Shown one piece after another: positions 61,631-64,000 of a stretch of 64,000 nucleotides of DNA. Under the pieces are notes generated by a model, which saw only the letters and a program-made list of their open reading frames with translations, searched no databases and was not told where the DNA came from. Every line of letters starts with the position of its first letter. The first letter of the stretch is position 1. Source of the stretch: Pectinatus haikarae (GTDB taxonomy: Bacteria > Bacillota > Negativicutes > Selenomonadales > Selenomonadaceae); assembly GCF_015732185.1 (NCBI RefSeq), contig NZ_WIQM01000001.1, forward strand, positions 62,001-126,000, in the 5' to 3' direction. The position numbers and the translations under genes are program-made.

Positions 61631-62259
61631 TATTTTTTTATCCTCCCAATAATTGTTTCTCCGCCGACAACTTTATCGCCTTTTTTGACGAGCACAGCTA
61701 TGTTGTCAGGCATGACGACCTCAGTACATGAACCGAATTTAATGAGACCGTAAAGCTCGCCCTTTGTCAATGTATCATTGAGTGTGACCCAGGATACGAT
61801 GCGTCGGGCTAAGATTCCTGCTATTTGTGTAACTGTGATTCTCATTTCGCCATTGTCTATACCAATCATGTGGCGTTCATTTTCAAAACCAACACTATTT
61901 TTATATGCCGGACGAAAACGCCCGCAGGTATATTGCTGTAACTTTATTTCGCCTTTTATGGGACTGCGGTTGACGTGAACATTAAAAACCGACAAGAAAA
62001 TCGTTACCTTGGTTCCGGGTCCCTTGACAAAATCATCATGATCAATTTTAACAACTTTCATGACTTTCCCGTCGGCAGGCGAAACGATCACTGATTTATC
62101 ATCTGGTATATTTCTTTTTGGATTTCTGAAAAAAAATGTAAAGAATCCTGCAAGAACGCCTGGAGCAACAGCTGCATACGGTCCGATAAAAGCACCTGTA
62201 CCAACAGTTAAGGCCGCGGCAAAACCAATGAACTTGTAACCTTCTTTAACAATATTCAT
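61630..62259 (-). CDS. psd: Phosphatidylserine decarboxylase, short (archaeal/Bacteroides) type
   Basis: A 209-residue proenzyme that makes phosphatidylethanolamine from phosphatidylserine. The self-cleavage Gly-Ser lies in LIKFGSCTEVVMPDN near the C-terminus, giving a small pyruvoyl alpha chain. Upstream blocks FFRNPKRNIPDD, VSPADGKVM and FLSVFNVHVNRSPIKGEI are typical. An upstream frame to 62337 exists, but AGAGGTAA is placed for the ATG at 62259. It follows tagA by 103 bp. Confidence 0.93.
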   Translation of the reverse strand: MNIVKEGYKFIGFAAALTVGTGAFIGPYAAVAPGVLAGFFTFFFRNPKRNIPDDKSVIVSPADGKVMKVVKIDHDDFVKGPGTKVTIFLSVFNVHVNRSPIKGEIKLQQYTCGRFRPAYKNSVGFENERHMIGIDNGEMRITVTQIAGILARRIVSWVTLNDTLTKGELYGLIKFGSCTEVVMPDNIAVLVKKGDKVVGGETIIGRIKK

Positions 62260-62362
62260 TTTTATTACCTCTTCTATAATTAAAAACTGAATTATCAGTT
62301 CAATATATGTGTACTGCACACATTTATAACATATCAATTATAGTATAATACATTTTTTTTGT

Positions 62363-63100
62363 CTACTGATTAGTCTTTTTTTTCCATGACCATACAGCTT
62401 TTATAAAGCGGGGCAGGGCCATCAGACGACCGGCTCTGCTTGGCTGCATCATCCCGCGGAAAAGCCATTCTAATTTTGCTTTCTGCATCCATAAAGGGGC
62501 TCTTTTCATGACACCGGCCATGACATCAAGTGTGCCGCCGACGCCGATAGCAAGAGAACAGTTCAATTCATGTAAATGCGTATACAGCCACTTTTCTTGT
62601 TTGGGGACACCAAGCGCTGCAAGAAGGATATCTGGCTTCGCAATATTTATTTCTTCAACTATTTTTTTTTCGTCAGCAAGCGTAAAAAAACCGTTTCTTA
62701 CTCCTGCTATCTGAATTCCGGGATAATCTGCCATTGCTTTTAATTTTGCTTTTTCCGCTACACCCGGAGCTGAACCGAAAAAAAATATACGCCAGCCTTT
62801 TTGCGGCGCTGCTGCCAATAGCTTTTGCACCAGATCAAATCCGGCAACGCGTTCAGGCATAGGCACTCCCAGGTAATTAGATGCCCATACTGTGCCGGCG
62901 CCATCGGGAACTACCAGATTGACTTTATTCAGTATTTCTCCCAATTCATTATCTTTGGTGGCACGCATAAGCATTTCGGCATTAGCTGTTGCGATCATTG
63001 ATTTGTTTTTCGCTTCAATAAAATGTGTTGCTGCTTCCACTGCCTGACACATAGTTACTGAAGCCACTTTTATACCCAGAATATCAACCGTTGTAAACAA
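62363..63100 (-). CDS. tagA: WecG/TagA/CpsF-family glycosyltransferase
   Basis: A 245-residue transferase of family GT26 that adds N-acetylmannosamine(-uronate) to a lipid-linked sugar. Signatures: ATANAEMLMRA, VPDGAGTVWASNYLG, ERVAGFDL, FFFGSAPGVAEKA, LLAALGVPKQEKWL and GVGGTLDVMAG. The start is TTG, with AAGGGGAATGGG upstream. The product in this organism may be an envelope glycan rather than wall teichoic acid. It leads the tagA-psd-pssA-GT2 set. Confidence 0.93.
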   Translation of the reverse strand: MFTTVDILGIKVASVTMCQAVEAATHFIEAKNKSMIATANAEMLMRATKDNELGEILNKVNLVVPDGAGTVWASNYLGVPMPERVAGFDLVQKLLAAAPQKGWRIFFFGSAPGVAEKAKLKAMADYPGIQIAGVRNGFFTLADEKKIVEEINIAKPDILLAALGVPKQEKWLYTHLHELNCSLAIGVGGTLDVMAGVMKRAPLWMQKAKLEWLFRGMMQPSRAGRLMALPRFIKAVWSWKKKTNQ

Positions 63101-63259
63101 TTGCCCATTCCCCTTTTTACAGTTAATCTCCTATTTAGAGACGGCTCAGTAATATACGCTATCCCGCAACAAATAGATTTACAAGCCAATAAGACATTTT
63201 ATCATATTCTCTGTATTATGGAAAACTATTTATTATACCTATGTTGAAAAAATCCCATA

Positions 63260-63288
63260 TTGACAACATGCAGCTTTACAAATATAAG
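63260..63288 (+). promoter_or_regulatory. Promoter of obg
   Basis: TTGACA (63260-63265), 17 bases, TATAAG (63283-63288), about 65 bp before the ATG. Confidence 0.7.
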
Positions 63289-63354
63289 ATTTTCTGATAT
63301 TGTTTGAGAGATATAACAAATTTTTATTTTTAAATATTCAGAACGGGAGAAAAG

Positions 63355-64000
63355 ATGAAATTTATAGATAGAACAAAAATAACTGTCAAGGCTGGTGACG
63401 GCGGAAATGGCAAATCGGCTTTTCGCCGGGAAAAATTTGTGCCTAAAGGCGGACCCAGTGGTGGTGACGGCGGAAAAGGCGCCGATATAATATTCATTGT
63501 CGATAATAACATGAATACATTGCTGGATTTTCGTTATAATCGTAAATTTTTAGGGAAAAATGGCGGTAACGGAGATATAAAGAATCAATTTGGCAGAAAT
63601 GCGCCTGATTTAATGATAAAGGTTCCTGCAGGCACAATCATTAAAGATGAAGACACCGGTAATATTTTAGCTGATCTGACGGACGCAGATGAAAGTGTTG
63701 TCATCTGCAAGGGCGGACGAGGCGGCCGAGGTAATGCACGTTTTTCCAATAGTGCTAATCGCGCTCCTACTTTTGCCGAACTTGGTGAACCTGGTGCTTA
63801 TAAAAAGTTGATTTTGGAATTGAAAGTGCTGGCTGATGTGGGACTTATAGGGTATCCCAGTGTTGGCAAATCCAGTCTTATAGCGTCTGTGTCAGCAGCA
63901 CGTCCCGACATAGCCGAATATCATTTTACCACTTTATCCCCTATTCTTGGCGTGGTCAGTGTGGGACCTGAACAGAATTTCGTTATGGCCGATATTCCAG
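63355..64000 (+). CDS. obg: GTPase Obg, N-terminal 215 residues (runs off the window)
   Basis: The Obg fold (1-158) with its glycine-rich loops ([43 protein letters not shown]) is followed by the start of the G domain ([18 protein letters not shown] as G1, then [11 protein letters not shown]). It is an essential GTPase that monitors the 50S subunit and cell state. GGGAGA sits 4-5 bases before the ATG. The end of the gene lies beyond the window. Confidence 0.96.
   Translation, partial: MKFIDRTKITVKAGDGGNGKSAFRREKFVPKGGPSGGDGGKGADIIFIVDNNMNTLLDFRYNRKFLGKNGGNGDIKNQFGRNAPDLMIKVPAGTIIKDEDTGNILADLTDADESVVICKGGRGGRGNARFSNSANRAPTFAELGEPGAYKKLILELKVLADVGLIGYPSVGKSSLIASVSAARPDIAEYHFTTLSPILGVVSVGPEQNFVMADIP

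Overview
This 64 kb window is a piece of a chromosome from a low-GC anaerobic bacterium that most resembles the diderm Firmicutes (Negativicutes, Selenomonadales-like). That placement is an inference. It rests on Firmicutes-style genes and signals (LevR- and BglG-type PTS regulators, a SorC-type DeoR, PadR/PadC, strong AGGAGG ribosome sites, frequent TTG/GTG starts, simple hairpin terminators) found beside genes that need an outer membrane (a porin-like beta-barrel protein, an RND efflux pump). There are no insertion sequences, phage genes, CRISPR arrays or rRNA genes. One tRNA gene is present.

Layout. 1-4.2 kb: a TetR-controlled RND efflux operon, a divergent MFS exporter with a long palindromic operator, and a bacteriohemerythrin. 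4.4-13.8 kb: a sigma-54-dependent PTS locus (galactitol-type IIB, IIC, IIA, two 2-hydroxyacid dehydrogenases around a class II aldolase, its LevR-type activator, and a HAD phosphatase); the substrate is unknown. 13.8-16.4 kb: an M18 aminopeptidase, then the divergent padR/padC pair. 16.40-16.53 kb: a compact promoter, Fur-box-like site and terminator that look like an iron-regulated small RNA. 16.8-21.7 kb: a fructose-type PTS with D-allulose-6-phosphate 3-epimerase and an antiterminator-type regulator. 22-23.8 kb: a diguanylate cyclase, a cold-shock gene with a structured leader, and tRNA-Leu(UAG).

23.8-38.0 kb is the most distinctive part. It is a one-direction exopolysaccharide cluster: UDP-sugar dehydrogenase, outer-membrane beta-barrel, a protein with three NodB deacetylase folds, a PilZ-glycosyltransferase 2 fusion, a membrane-anchored deacetylase-like protein and a GH18 glycosidase. 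Upstream of it lie a Sel1-repeat protein and a REC-REC-GGDEF-hemerythrin protein. Together they suggest a c-di-GMP- and oxygen- or redox-responsive, synthase-dependent system that makes, deacetylates, trims and exports an amino-uronic acid polymer.

38.2-41.5 kb carries folate genes (HD protein, folP, a folB-folK fusion, an Fe-type alcohol dehydrogenase). 41.6-47.8 kb carries a SIMPL protein, ychF, an LTA-synthase-like enzyme and two unknown envelope proteins. 47.9-54.0 kb carries an RNase H and a queD-queE-surE-mtnP-ahcY-mtaD run that joins queuosine precursor synthesis to recycling of SAM by-products. 54.2-59.4 kb is a 2-deoxyribose operon (deoC-deoP-deoX-deoK) with a SorC-type DeoR and a 42-bp perfect palindrome over the promoter. 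59.6-63.1 kb is an envelope cluster (GT2, pssA, psd, tagA). The window ends inside obg.
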